A stretch of 37,016 bases of DNA, taken from positions 1 to 37,016 of the forward strand of contig JACMJL010000113.1 of assembly GCA_014380625.1 (NCBI GenBank), given 5' to 3'. A program made the position numbers and the translations under genes. Below are positions 1 through 8,360 of the stretch, in pieces; the first letter of the stretch is position 1, and every line of letters begins with the position of its first letter. The notes beneath the pieces are model-generated. The model searched no databases, had not been told where the DNA came from, and was given only the letters and a program-made list of their open reading frames with translations. This stretch comes from Clostridiaceae bacterium (GTDB taxonomy: Bacteria > Bacillota > Clostridia > Clostridiales > Clostridiaceae).

Positions 1-5
1 AAAAA

Positions 6-37
6 AATACTAAGCTTAAAGCTTAGTATTTTTTTAT
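6..37. terminator. Bidirectional terminator, sir2 end
   Basis: Twelve-bp inverted repeat (6-17 with 19-30) containing AAGCTT, with A-run on one side and T-run on the other, so it can work on both strands. It lies just past the stop of the minus-strand sirtuin at 50. Confidence 0.75.
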
Positions 38-49
38 TTTTGTATCTAA

Positions 50-772
50 TTATAAAATATTGGACAATACTTTACCAATGTTTTCATGAATTACTATATC
101 AGCTTTAGAATCAAAAGGAGTTGAAGACTTATTTATAAGGATAAGCTTATTTCCATTAAAATATTTAATAAGACTTGTAGCTGGATATACATTTAAAGAA
201 GTTCCTCCTATTATTAATACCTCTGAATTTTGAATATATGAGATAGCCTTACTTAATATATCCATATTAAGATTTTCTTCGTAAAGTACTACATCAGGTT
301 TTATAACACCTTGGCAGATATTACATTTAGGAATAACAGAAGAATTAAGGATATATTGTAGATTAAAAAATTTATTACATTCAGTACAGTGATTTCTGTG
401 AACTGACCCATGTAGTTCTAGAACCTCTTTAGAGCCACCAGCTTGATGAAGACCATCTATATTTTGTGTTATGACTGCTTTTAGCTTGCCTAGTTTCTCC
501 ATGGCTGCTAGTGCTAAATGAGCAGCATTTGGTTTCACAGATTTATAAATCATATTAGTTTTATAAAATTCATAGAAATCTTCTGTATTTTTTATAAAGA
601 AACTGTGACTTAACATGGTTTCAGGTGGATAATGAAAATTGTTTTTAGTTTTATACAAACCTGTGGAGGATCTAAAATCAGGGATACCACTTTCCGTTGA
701 TACACCAGCTCCACCAAAGAATACGATATTATTACTAGTTTGAATAATAGATTTTAAATTTTCTATACACAT
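50..772 (-). CDS. Sir2-family NAD-dependent protein deacylase
   Basis: A 240-residue sirtuin that would remove acyl groups from protein lysines, using NAD and releasing nicotinamide and O-acyl-ADP-ribose. The NAD-binding motif GAGVSTESGIPDFRS is at residues 21-35, TQNIDGLH at 102-109, the catalytic His of HGS at 121, and zinc ligands CxxC at 129/132 and 150/153. The length is normal for a minimal bacterial sirtuin. The N-terminal motif (ESGIPDFRS rather than ESGIRTFR) favours the deacetylase type over CobB class III, but substrate specificity is inferred. An AGAGGTGA ribosome site precedes the ATG. It is a single gene, convergent with nothing visible on its left and divergent from tRNA-Cys. 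Confidence 0.93.
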   Translation of the reverse strand: MCIENLKSIIQTSNNIVFFGGAGVSTESGIPDFRSSTGLYKTKNNFHYPPETMLSHSFFIKNTEDFYEFYKTNMIYKSVKPNAAHLALAAMEKLGKLKAVITQNIDGLHQAGGSKEVLELHGSVHRNHCTECNKFFNLQYILNSSVIPKCNICQGVIKPDVVLYEENLNMDILSKAISYIQNSEVLIIGGTSLNVYPATSLIKYFNGNKLILINKSSTPFDSKADIVIHENIGKVLSNIL

Positions 773-822
773 AAAATCACCTCTATAATTATTGTAACAT
801 AACTTTAAGCTTTAATTTAGAG

Positions 823-851
823 TTGACATAATAAATGAATCATGATATTAT
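823..851 (+). promoter_or_regulatory. Sigma-A promoter of tRNA-Cys
   Basis: TTGACA (823-828), 17-bp spacer, TATTAT (846-851). It lies about 29 bases upstream of the tRNA, as expected for a short tRNA leader. Confidence 0.8.
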
Positions 852-879
852 AATAAAGTTGTGTTTTTGGACATAATAT

Positions 880-953
880 GGCGCTATAACCAAGTGGTAA
901 GGTACGGGTCTGCAACACCCTCATCCCCAGTTCAAATCTGGGTGGCGCCTCCA
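880..953 (+). tRNA. tRNA-Cys (GCA)
   Basis: Cloverleaf read by eye: acceptor arm 880-886 pairs with 943-949, followed by discriminator U and an encoded CCA at 951-953. The anticodon loop CTGCAAC holds GCA (Cys). The T arm is a CCCAG/CTGGG stem around TTCAAAT, and the D arm is ACC/GGT. The outermost anticodon-stem pair is a C-U mismatch; the other four pairs form. It stands alone between its own promoter and terminator. Confidence 0.95.
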
Positions 954-962
954 TAATATTAA

Positions 963-1014
963 AATAGCTTAAACAGTAACTTCTACGTGAGGTTATCGTT
1001 TAAGCTATTTTTTT
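963..1014. terminator. Terminator of tRNA-Cys and, on minus strand, the glycosyltransferase
   Basis: Perfect 12-bp stem AATAGCTTAAAC (963-974) with 998-1009, an inner GTAAC/GTTAT pairing, and a 3' T-run. It sits between the tRNA and the minus-strand gene ending at 1016. Confidence 0.85.
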
Positions 1015-1015
1015 A

Positions 1016-2176
1016 TTAAATTACTCCTGTTTTGGGATTCAAAATTATTGCTTTGAAAAATTCGTTTGTATATTGTTTTGCCACCGTATCCCAATACATG
1101 GTTTCTCCAAGTTTAAGTGTATTTGTCTCCATTCTTAACTTTTCTTCTGGATTCTGTATGATATATTTTAAACCATTAAAAAGAGACGCAGGGTTCTCAA
1201 ATTTTGCTAGTAATCCACGTTCTTCAGCAAGCATCTCTTTAGCATACATATAAGGTGTGGAGATAATGGCTTTACCATAACCCACCGCATAAGCTAGAGT
1301 ACCACTAACTGCAAGATCTCTTGATAAGTAAGGTGTCAAATAGATGTCTGACATTTTTAAATAATTAATAATTTCATCTTTTGAAAAATATTTATTAACG
1401 AATTGTACATTATCTTGAAGATGAAGTTTATTAACAAGTACCTGTAACTTTTCTCTATAGGATTCATCCTTTTGATCTGGATGGGTTTCTCCAAGAATCA
1501 AATAGAGAACATTTTTGTCTATAGCTGAAAGTTTCGATATGGCTTTAATAGCAGATTCAATACCCTTACTGGGACTTAGAAGACCTAAAGTAATTATTAA
1601 TTGCTTATTCTCATATCCAAATTGAGTTTTTAAGGTCTCTCTGCTAGGTAAAGGTCTAAAGCGTACACCATGATTAATTACTTCAACCTTATAGGGAGAA
1701 ACTCCATATAACGTTTTTAATAATTTGCTTGTATTCTTTGCCATAGTGATGAGTTTAGCGCTTTTGTCGCCTAGAAGCTTAATTATTAATTTTTGTTTAT
1801 CGCTGGGTTCTTTTAAAATTGTATGAAGAATAGTCACTACTGGAATCTCTATATTATTTACTAAATCTAATATATATTCACCATTATCTCCACCAAAAAT
1901 ATCATATTCATGTTCTATTACTAATAAATCAATGTTTGAATTATTTAGTTTATGGGCAAGGTCTACATAATCTTGTTGATTATCTTTCTCAATAGCATAA
2001 ATAACTTTGCTACTATAGTCTGTGGGTATACCATTATTTATGGCTATAAAATTAGTATCTACTATACCTATGGTATCAATGGCATCCATAAGGTCTTCAC
2101 TAAATGTGGCAAGTGCGCATTCTCGAGGTAAATAAGTGCTTAGAAAAGCGATATTTAAAAGTTTATTTGTTGCCAT
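1016..2176 (-). CDS. GT-B glycosyltransferase, family 4-like
   Basis: A 386-residue cytosolic glycosyltransferase of the GT-B fold, without signal peptide or membrane segments. The N-terminal Rossmann domain begins with IAFLSTYLPRECALATF. The C-terminal donor domain carries the family-4 pattern SPSKGIESAI, followed by the loop AVGYGKAIISTPYMYAKEML, which in this family binds the sugar nucleotide. Donor and acceptor cannot be told from sequence. It is monocistronic, shares a terminator with tRNA-Cys, and has an AAAGGTAGG ribosome site. It is preceded by a leader with a predicted promoter, an operator-like dyad and a terminator-like hairpin (2228-2371), which suggests transcriptional control. 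Confidence 0.85.
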   Translation of the reverse strand: MATNKLLNIAFLSTYLPRECALATFSEDLMDAIDTIGIVDTNFIAINNGIPTDYSSKVIYAIEKDNQQDYVDLAHKLNNSNIDLLVIEHEYDIFGGDNGEYILDLVNNIEIPVVTILHTILKEPSDKQKLIIKLLGDKSAKLITMAKNTSKLLKTLYGVSPYKVEVINHGVRFRPLPSRETLKTQFGYENKQLIITLGLLSPSKGIESAIKAISKLSAIDKNVLYLILGETHPDQKDESYREKLQVLVNKLHLQDNVQFVNKYFSKDEIINYLKMSDIYLTPYLSRDLAVSGTLAYAVGYGKAIISTPYMYAKEMLAEERGLLAKFENPASLFNGLKYIIQNPEEKLRMETNTLKLGETMYWDTVAKQYTNEFFKAIILNPKTGVI

Positions 2177-2227
2177 TTAATATTCCCGCCTACCTTTCAT
2201 TTTATGTTTATTTTGATTTTAGTACAT

Positions 2228-2282
2228 ATAAAAAAGCCCCTTAACTAATTATAAAATGTGATATCTAAATCAGTCAGGGCTT
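2228..2282 (-). terminator. Terminator-like hairpin in the leader of the glycosyltransferase gene
   Basis: Read on the minus strand, AAGCCC (2282-2277) pairs with GGGCTT (2239-2234), extended by TGACT/AGTTA, and is followed by six Ts. It lies about 55 bases before the glycosyltransferase start and after a predicted promoter. It could be an attenuator, or the end of a roughly 100-nt small RNA. Confidence 0.55.
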
Positions 2283-2332
2283 CGATCATTAAAAATATGC
2301 AATTTTACTGTAATATCTTCACTATTTAATAC

Positions 2333-2371
2333 TACTATACTAAGTGTAGTATAGTAAATTTTTATTGTCAA
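2333..2371 (-). promoter_or_regulatory. Promoter with overlapping operator-like dyad
   Basis: On the minus strand: TTGACA (2371-2366), 17-bp spacer, TACACT (2348-2343). A dyad with 10-bp arms (TACTATACTA at 2333-2342, TAGTATAGTA at 2347-2356, 4-bp centre) covers the -10 box, the usual geometry of a repressor site. The cognate regulator is unknown. Confidence 0.6.
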
Positions 2372-2462
2372 GTTTTTGCGGGTTAAAACAGCAAAATACA
2401 ACAAAAAACTACAACTATCTACAATATATTCTTATAATTTATATTGTGTTAATTTATATTAT

Positions 2463-2499
2463 AAAAAAAAGCTTGTAAATTTTTTATTTACAAGCTTTT
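2463..2499 (-). terminator. Terminator of the LD-carboxypeptidase gene
   Basis: Fourteen-bp stem AAAAGCTTGTAAAT (2467-2480) with 2486-2499 around a five-base loop. On the minus strand it ends in a T-run (A-run at 2463-2470), just past the stop at 2503. Confidence 0.85.
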
Positions 2500-2502
2500 A
2501 AA

Positions 2503-3420
2503 TTACCTTACTACAGCTTCAGTTACATGAATAACTCCAGCTTCAGAATCCATTTTAACTATTGCTCCTATTGGAAGGGTTAGTTTCGGATAATCATGAC
2601 CAGAGCAAAACCCTGAAAATATAGGAATATCTAAATTATATAACCTATCCTGAAAAACTTCTTGAAGAGTGAGACTCTTTTCATAATGAGGTAAATCACA
2701 ACCTTTAAATTGTCCCAAAATGATTCCTTTACATTGTTGAAGTTTTTCAGCTAATAGGAGTTGCGTTAGTATTCTATCAACTCTATAAGGCTCTTCACCC
2801 ACTTCTTCTAAGAAGATTATTTTATCTTTCATATCAATTTCGTAGGGAGTACCAAGGGAGTTACATATTAATCCAAGGTTTCCACCTATAAGATTACCCT
2901 CAACCACGCCCTTTACGATACATTGAGTAGTAAATTCAGGTGGGTTCTTAATAGTGTAGGGTTTATATCCCTCCATAAGTGTGAACATAAAACTCTTGAA
3001 AGTTTCAATATCTTCTAGTTTCGAACTTCCCATGGGGCTATGAAAGGTAGTGAGTTCACATTTTTCATAAAATGAATTTAAAAAAACTGTTATATCGCTA
3101 AATCCTGCAAATATCTTTGGATGTGTTTTTATCATATCATAATCTAAATAAGGGAGTAGTCTACTTGATCCATATCCACCTCTTATGCAGAGTATCATAT
3201 CTACATCTTGATTTTTAAACATTTCCATAATGTCAGAGGCCCTGTCTTTATCCTTACCAGCAAGATAGCCCCAATTGTCGTATAGATGGGTACCTTCAAT
3301 TATATTAAAGCCTTGGTTTTTTAAAAATGAAATCCCCTTTTGTATTGATTCAATATTTTCAGGGCTGGCAGGTGAAATAAGTCCAATGGTATCTCCTAAA
3401 CACAGTCTTTTTCCCAGCAT
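2503..3420 (-). CDS. S66 family LD-carboxypeptidase (LdcA/MccF-like)
   Basis: A 305-residue serine peptidase of family S66. Members cleave the L,D bond before the terminal D-Ala of muropeptides (LdcA) or inactivate microcin C-type compounds (MccF). Visible features: IRGGYGSSRLLPYLD (79-93), nucleophile Ser108 in GFSD, the Glu region FLEEVGE (203-209), and His275 in SGHDYP, completing the Ser-Glu-His triad. There is no signal peptide, so it is cytosolic, fitting murein recycling. The ATG at 3420 is chosen because AGGAAG lies 9 bases upstream; the GTG at 3429 falls next to that ribosome site. It lies 59 bases downstream of the M20-like gene on the same strand and may be cotranscribed. LdcA versus MccF type is undecided. 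Confidence 0.88.
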   Translation of the reverse strand: MLGKRLCLGDTIGLISPASPENIESIQKGISFLKNQGFNIIEGTHLYDNWGYLAGKDKDRASDIMEMFKNQDVDMILCIRGGYGSSRLLPYLDYDMIKTHPKIFAGFSDITVFLNSFYEKCELTTFHSPMGSSKLEDIETFKSFMFTLMEGYKPYTIKNPPEFTTQCIVKGVVEGNLIGGNLGLICNSLGTPYEIDMKDKIIFLEEVGEEPYRVDRILTQLLLAEKLQQCKGIILGQFKGCDLPHYEKSLTLQEVFQDRLYNLDIPIFSGFCSGHDYPKLTLPIGAIVKMDSEAGVIHVTEAVVR

Positions 3421-3479
3421 TAATAACACTTCCTAAAATTAATTATTAAGTATATCATATCAAATAATAGGAATAAAGA

Positions 3480-4589
3480 CTAGTTACTCTGAACTATTAG
3501 CTCAGACTTTGCTTCAATAATTAAATTCTGTTTCTCCATTAAATCAAGGCCGGTGAAGGCTAGTGCTTGAGCAGCTTTTAAGCCAATCTCTTGGGCATAT
3601 TCAGAAAGAGTTTCCTTAGCAAATTCAGAAGAAGGATAGGGGATAGATTTATCTTTTAATATAGAGATATATGAATTTACACAGGGTATGGTATTGCTAA
3701 TACACCCAAGTGTGGAACCAGAAGTAACACATTTATCAGTTTCTAATTCTATAATTCCACATTCTTTTAAATTGTGGGCGAAGAGTCTATTTAAGGTTTT
3801 GCATGTTTTTATTTCAGCACATGGAAGTTCTGCCAGGGTAACTTCATGGTTTAGTCCGATTAATTCGCCAAGGGTATTTGTTAATATTTCAATTTGATGT
3901 CGAATCTCGGCTGCGGTGTCAAAGGAAGGTGCCTTAAGTGAAATGACACAAACTTTATCCGAGATAGAAAAGTTCTCTATGGTACAGCCCGGTTTAAATC
4001 CCTTAGCTAACTGGCAGAGAAGATTAATAGTCATGATATAAGCATCCATGGATGTGAGATTGCCGCTTAAGTTATCTTCGAACACTATTTTTAATGGAAG
4101 AATTGCAGGACACTTTGGGTTTTCGATATTATATATATGAGGTTTAGAAATCAATATAGCGTCAATATCTTCAAAAGCGCCTTGCTTGCACATAGTTATT
4201 TTTGACCCACCATTTAATTCTCCTGGTGTACCAATGACTATAACAGATCCTGAAATTTTTGATACAACTTTAGCAAGAGAAATGGCTGCAGTAATTGAAA
4301 TACTGGTAGAGAGGTTATTTCCATAAATATGTCCTTTTTTAATATCTCCATCATACTCACAAATGAAACATATTTTGGGATGTCCTTCTCCAATCTGAGC
4401 ATGAAAGGCTGTGGGGATATCCATATAGTTCTTTAAAACTGTAAAACCTTTATCTAAAAGCAATTTTGTAATATAGTCTTGGGCTTTTTTTTCTTTAAAA
4501 CTCTCCTCTGGATTATCGTAGAGGAATTTAGTTAATTGATACATTTCATTTTTTATTGTGGAAAGATAACTAGTTATTTCTTGTCTCAT
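3480..4589 (-). CDS. M20 amidohydrolase-fold protein lacking metal ligands
   Basis: A 369-residue protein with the overall pattern of the M20 AbgB/PM20D2-like amidohydrolases (an FLYDNPEESFKE start, a CEYDG strand, GTPGELNGGSKITM, and a GSTLGCISNTIPCVNSY ending). The residues that bind the two metals in that family are replaced: the CGHN motif reads Y89-G90-N91-N92, the EE pair reads E124-L125, the inter-domain His reads N177, and the C-terminal SH...H reads S298-N299...N305. From family knowledge this should not hydrolyse amides; a binding or regulatory role is inferred. The start at 4589 is set by AAAGGAGAAG just upstream; a longer reading frame to 4670 has no ribosome site. The frame is intact, so it is not a simple pseudogene. 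Confidence 0.75.
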   Translation of the reverse strand: MRQEITSYLSTIKNEMYQLTKFLYDNPEESFKEKKAQDYITKLLLDKGFTVLKNYMDIPTAFHAQIGEGHPKICFICEYDGDIKKGHIYGNNLSTSISITAAISLAKVVSKISGSVIVIGTPGELNGGSKITMCKQGAFEDIDAILISKPHIYNIENPKCPAILPLKIVFEDNLSGNLTSMDAYIMTINLLCQLAKGFKPGCTIENFSISDKVCVISLKAPSFDTAAEIRHQIEILTNTLGELIGLNHEVTLAELPCAEIKTCKTLNRLFAHNLKECGIIELETDKCVTSGSTLGCISNTIPCVNSYISILKDKSIPYPSSEFAKETLSEYAQEIGLKAAQALAFTGLDLMEKQNLIIEAKSELIVQSN

Positions 4590-4755
4590 TTGAACTTCTC
4601 CTTTAGATATAGTTTTAATTAAGTATTCCCCTTTTATTGAAATATTATTATTTTTTAATTTAGTGGACAAAATAAATATAAAGGGGTTGTTGAATAAAAT
4701 ATAATATCAAGTCAATAATTACAATTAGAGTAAGCATAATATAGGAGGGAAATTT

Positions 4756-4968
4756 ATGAAAAAACATGATTGTACCATATGTGGTAAACATTTAAATGGT
4801 GGTATAATTGTTAATGGAATAGGAATCTGTAGGAGTTGTGAGGAAAGACTTATAAATACGGAGGTAGATACTGATTTTTACACCTATTATAAGGATTGTA
4901 TAAAGAAAACAATAGTTCCATCATTGATAAAGGAGGAAGAGATTAATTGTCAAAATTACCACTTGTAG
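4756..4968 (+). CDS. csfB: Gin, anti-sigma-G factor (CsfB)
   Basis: A 70-residue zinc protein with Cys6-x2-Cys9 and Cys25-x2-Cys28 and the conserved run GGIIVNGIGICRSCE. In Bacillus, Gin/CsfB inhibits sigma-G, and also sigma-E, so that forespore genes are not activated early. It opens the conserved cluster csfB-yaaO-tmk-yaaQ-holB-yaaT, and that context strengthens the call. TAGGAGGG precedes the ATG. Its last 22 bases overlap the start of the next gene, which suggests coupled translation. Confidence 0.9.
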   Translation: MKKHDCTICGKHLNGGIIVNGIGICRSCEERLINTEVDTDFYTYYKDCIKKTIVPSLIKEEEINCQNYHL

Positions 4969-6386
4969 AAGGAGTTTTAAGATATATAAAAGAAGATAAT
5001 ATTGCCCTATCCATGCCAGGCCATAAGGCGGGGCTAGGCTTTAAGGAAACATCTATAGGGCAGGAACTTTATGAGAATTTTATAAAATGTGATATTACTG
5101 AGGTTGATGGTGTAGATAATCTTCATTTGCCTCAGGGTATAATAAGAGAAGCCCAAGAGCTTTTAAGAGAATATTATAAAAGCAAGAAAGCTTATTTTTT
5201 AGTGAATGGTAGCACTAGTGGCAATCTTGTTATGATATTTTCTTGTTTAAATGAGGGTGATAAGGTCTTAGTAGAGAGAAATTGTCATAGGTCAATTCTA
5301 AATGCCATAATACTAAGAAAATTAAGACCTGTATTTATTAAAAATAAAATTCATCCTGAATATGATGCACCTATGTCCATAGATATAGAGCATCAATTAC
5401 ATACGATTAGCCTAAATACTGATGCAAAGGGGATAATAATAACATATCCTAATTACTATGGAATTTGTACCAATTTAGAATTAATCATTAGAGAATGTAA
5501 AAAGTACAATATAAAGGTTTTAGTTGATTCTGCTCATGGCGCTCATTTTGGAGTACATAATCTTTTGCCTGAAAGTGCAGTGAAGCTTGGGGCAGACCTT
5601 GTAGTTATGAGTGCACATAAGACATTACCAACTCTTAATCAAGGATCTTTTTTACATGTTAATGATGAAAGTCTTATTGAAAAAGTAGATTTTTATGTTA
5701 GTGCATTTTTAAGTACAAGCCCCTCTTATATGATTATGTGCTCTATGGATTATGCTAGGTATTATCTTCAAGAGTTCGGTGGACAAGCATATTTTAACCT
5801 TTTATTTTGTTCCTCAAAATATAGAACATTAATAAATGAAATTCTCCATGTACATGTTCTAGATAAGGAAGATATGGAAAGCATAGATTTAACTCGATAT
5901 GTTATTAATATAGAAAAAGGCTATAGTGCGGAATTAGTATATGAGTATTTAAAAAGCAAAAAAATTCAGCCTGAAATGTGTGATGGTAGAAATATAGTTC
6001 TAATTTTTTCTCCTTTTAATAAGGAAGAAGATTTTAATATGCTGTACGAGGCTATGAAAAGTTGTCCAATTGAAACTATGAAAGAAGAATATTGTGAGAT
6101 AATATTAAATGAAATACCCAACCTTATCTTTCAGCCCTATGAAGTAATGGCTAAAAACAAAGTATGGATAAGGGTAGAAGACTCTATTGGTAAAGTATGT
6201 GCAGGGGCAGTGGTACCGTATCCACCTGGAGTACCACTTATATCTTTAGGAGAAAAAGTGGAAGAAAACCTAGTAAATGTGGTAAAATATTATGTGGAAA
6301 AAGGAAATACGGTTTTAGGTATAAAGAATAGTAAAATACTTGTATTGGAGGATGAACATGAAAAGGGGATTACTTATAACGTTTGA
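4947..6386 (+). CDS. Orn/Lys/Arg decarboxylase family PLP enzyme (YaaO-like)
   Basis: A 479-residue fold-type I PLP enzyme, the size of Bacillus YaaO. Visible: SMPGHKAG (22-29) typical of the family, substrate-side NGSTSGN (87-93), the PLP-binding DSAHGAHFG (194-202), and the Schiff-base lysine K225 in SAHKTLP. The C-terminal domain has the usual VPYPPGVPL motif near the end. It would decarboxylate a basic amino acid (lysine or arginine) to a polyamine precursor; the real substrate is not known. The start is TTG at 4947, 10 bases after AAAGGAGG and inside the end of csfB. Its own end overlaps the tmk start. Confidence 0.88.
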   Translation: MSKLPLVEGVLRYIKEDNIALSMPGHKAGLGFKETSIGQELYENFIKCDITEVDGVDNLHLPQGIIREAQELLREYYKSKKAYFLVNGSTSGNLVMIFSCLNEGDKVLVERNCHRSILNAIILRKLRPVFIKNKIHPEYDAPMSIDIEHQLHTISLNTDAKGIIITYPNYYGICTNLELIIRECKKYNIKVLVDSAHGAHFGVHNLLPESAVKLGADLVVMSAHKTLPTLNQGSFLHVNDESLIEKVDFYVSAFLSTSPSYMIMCSMDYARYYLQEFGGQAYFNLLFCSSKYRTLINEILHVHVLDKEDMESIDLTRYVINIEKGYSAELVYEYLKSKKIQPEMCDGRNIVLIFSPFNKEEDFNMLYEAMKSCPIETMKEEYCEIILNEIPNLIFQPYEVMAKNKVWIRVEDSIGKVCAGAVVPYPPGVPLISLGEKVEENLVNVVKYYVEKGNTVLGIKNSKILVLEDEHEKGITYNV

Positions 6387-6978
6387 GGGACCGGATGGTT
6401 CGGGAAAGTCAACACAAGTTGAATTATTAAAGAAATATTTAAAGGATAGAGGTTACGAGGTTATTTTCACTAGAGAACCTGGAGGCACTTTTATTGGAGA
6501 AAAAATTAGAAATATAATTCTTGATAACAAGAATGCGGATATGAACGCAATGTGTGAGGCTTTACTCTATGCGGCTTCAAGAGCACAACTTGTTAGTGAA
6601 ATAGTTAAGCCAGCTATTAACGCTGGAAAAATAGTGATTTGTGATAGATTTGTACATTCATCTATTGTTTATCAAGGAATAGCTAGAAACCTTGGAATAG
6701 AGAGAATAAAAGGCATAAATGATGCAGCACTTGATGGGCTTGAAGCAGATCTGATCTTCATGTTAAATATATCTTTTGAGGAGGGTCTAAAAAGAAAAGC
6801 ATTACAAAAGGAATTTGATAGACTTGAAAATAGTGGAGATGAATTCCATAAAAATGTTTTTTTAGGCTATGAAGTTATTGGCAAAACATATAGCAATATT
6901 AATAATATAGATGCTAGTAAAGACGAACACCTTATACATGAAGATATTATTAAGATTCTTCAATCTAAATTGAATTAA
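6358..6978 (+). CDS. tmk: Thymidylate kinase
   Basis: A 206-residue dTMP kinase making dTDP for DNA synthesis. P-loop GPDGSGKST at 11-19, TREPGGT, the DR motif in CDRFVHSSIVYQG, and a C-terminal NIDAS segment are all present. The ATG at 6358 is chosen because TTGGAGG ends 6 bases before it; ATGs at 6340 and 6352 lie too close to or upstream of that site. The gene starts 29 bases inside the decarboxylase gene, in another frame. Confidence 0.95.
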   Translation: MKRGLLITFEGPDGSGKSTQVELLKKYLKDRGYEVIFTREPGGTFIGEKIRNIILDNKNADMNAMCEALLYAASRAQLVSEIVKPAINAGKIVICDRFVHSSIVYQGIARNLGIERIKGINDAALDGLEADLIFMLNISFEEGLKRKALQKEFDRLENSGDEFHKNVFLGYEVIGKTYSNINNIDASKDEHLIHEDIIKILQSKLN

Positions 6979-7060
6979 TAGATACCAATTAAAAAGTATG
7001 ATAAAATAAAGAATATATGATTAGACTATAATAATATATTTATTGAGAGGAATGATTGTA

Positions 7061-7390
7061 ATGAAATTAATTATTACTATTGTCCAAGATGATGATGCGG
7101 CAGATTTACTTGAAGAGTTAACTGATAAGGGATTTAGAGTGACTAAGTTGGCAACAACTGGGGGATTCCTCAGATCAGGTAATACTACCCTAATGATTGG
7201 TGTAGAAAAAGATAAGGTAGACGATGTTCTAGCTGTAATAGAAGAAGTTTGTAGGACCCGTGAACAAGTTGTAACATCACCCTCACCAGTGGCTGGGTCA
7301 ACGGGAGTTTATATACCCTATCCTGTTGAAGTGGAAGTTGGTGGAGCCACTATATTCGTAGTTGATGTAGACAAGTTTTTAAAAATATAG
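7061..7390 (+). CDS. darA: DarA/PstA, cyclic-di-AMP-binding P-II-like protein (YaaQ)
   Basis: A 109-residue member of the YaaQ/DUF970 family, a P-II-like trimer that binds c-di-AMP. Diagnostic features: KLIITIVQDDDA at the start, the ligand-binding run TTGGFLRSGNTTL at 32-44, and a short B-loop in place of the long P-II T-loop. The cellular target of this receptor family is unresolved. The ATG at 7061 follows GAGAGG by 10 bases; an upstream in-frame start at 7043 lacks a site. It lies in the conserved order tmk-darA-holB. Confidence 0.93.
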   Translation: MKLIITIVQDDDAADLLEELTDKGFRVTKLATTGGFLRSGNTTLMIGVEKDKVDDVLAVIEEVCRTREQVVTSPSPVAGSTGVYIPYPVEVEVGGATIFVVDVDKFLKI

Positions 7391-7414
7391 ATTTTTAGGA
7401 ATGGAGAGTTTGAG

Positions 7415-8359
7415 GTGAGCTTTGAAAATATTATTGGACATGAGGAAGTAAAAAAACAACTTTATAATTCATTAAGTATGGGAACTATCTCTCATGCCCA
7501 TATATTTTGTGGGGAAGATGGCATAGGGAAAAGTATAATATCAAAGGAATTTTCCATTAATATAATTGGTAAAAAAGAAGTTAAAGATTATGTTGATATT
7601 ATACAGCGAAGAATTGCCAAGGGGAAGCAGTCTATTGGTATTAGTGAGGTTTTAAATATAATTGACGAGATAAATAAGAAACCTTTCGAAGGTGATAGAA
7701 AGGTTATAATTGTTCATGAAGCGGATCGAATGACCGTGGATGCGCAAAATGCTTTTTTAAAGACTATTGAGGAGCCTCCGAAAGGCGTTTTTATTATACT
7801 TCTTTGTAAAAGCCAAGAAGGTATTTTAGATACCATAAAATCTAGGTGCCAGATTCATAACTTAAAAAGATTAAATAGTAAAGATATAAGATTTTTCTTA
7901 AATAGAGATTTTCCGGAGCTTGATAAGGATAAACTAGAAATAATGATTTCCTTTTGTGACGGTATTCCTGGTAGAGCCATGAGTTTCTTCAATGATGCTT
8001 TATTTATGGAAATAAGGAGCACTGTCCTAGATATCTTGAAAACTTGCCAGTATGACAAAAAACAAGAAATATTAAAATATCAAGAGTTTTTCTTGAAAAA
8101 TAAGTTGATTTGGAGAGACGTTTTAATATGTCTTTTGTATTACATAAGAGACTTAATTATATATAAAGAAACAAGGGATGAGACATTGGTAATAAATCGC
8201 GATAAAATTTTAAATATAAAAGAACTAGCTGACGTATTTTCATTTAACAAACTCAGTGGTATGATAGAAGTTGTAAATGATACAGCACAAAATTTAGCGA
8301 AGAATGTAAATATTGCATTAGCAGTAGATTCCATGCTTTTAAATATACAGGAGGTATAG
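7415..8359 (+). CDS. holB: DNA polymerase III subunit delta' (HolB)
   Basis: A 314-residue clamp-loader subunit. Seen: FENIIGHEEVKKQL (RFC box), a P-loop-like GEDGIGKS, EADRMTVDAQNAFLKTIEEPP (sensor-1 region), and the SRC motif in KSRCQIH. The four-cysteine zinc module usual between P-loop and Walker B is absent; that segment is shortened to about 40 residues without cysteines. The GTG start at 7415 follows GGAGAG. It is followed one base later by ricT. Confidence 0.9.
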   Translation: MSFENIIGHEEVKKQLYNSLSMGTISHAHIFCGEDGIGKSIISKEFSINIIGKKEVKDYVDIIQRRIAKGKQSIGISEVLNIIDEINKKPFEGDRKVIIVHEADRMTVDAQNAFLKTIEEPPKGVFIILLCKSQEGILDTIKSRCQIHNLKRLNSKDIRFFLNRDFPELDKDKLEIMISFCDGIPGRAMSFFNDALFMEIRSTVLDILKTCQYDKKQEILKYQEFFLKNKLIWRDVLICLLYYIRDLIIYKETRDETLVINRDKILNIKELADVFSFNKLSGMIEVVNDTAQNLAKNVNIALAVDSMLLNIQEV

Positions 8360-8360
8360 A

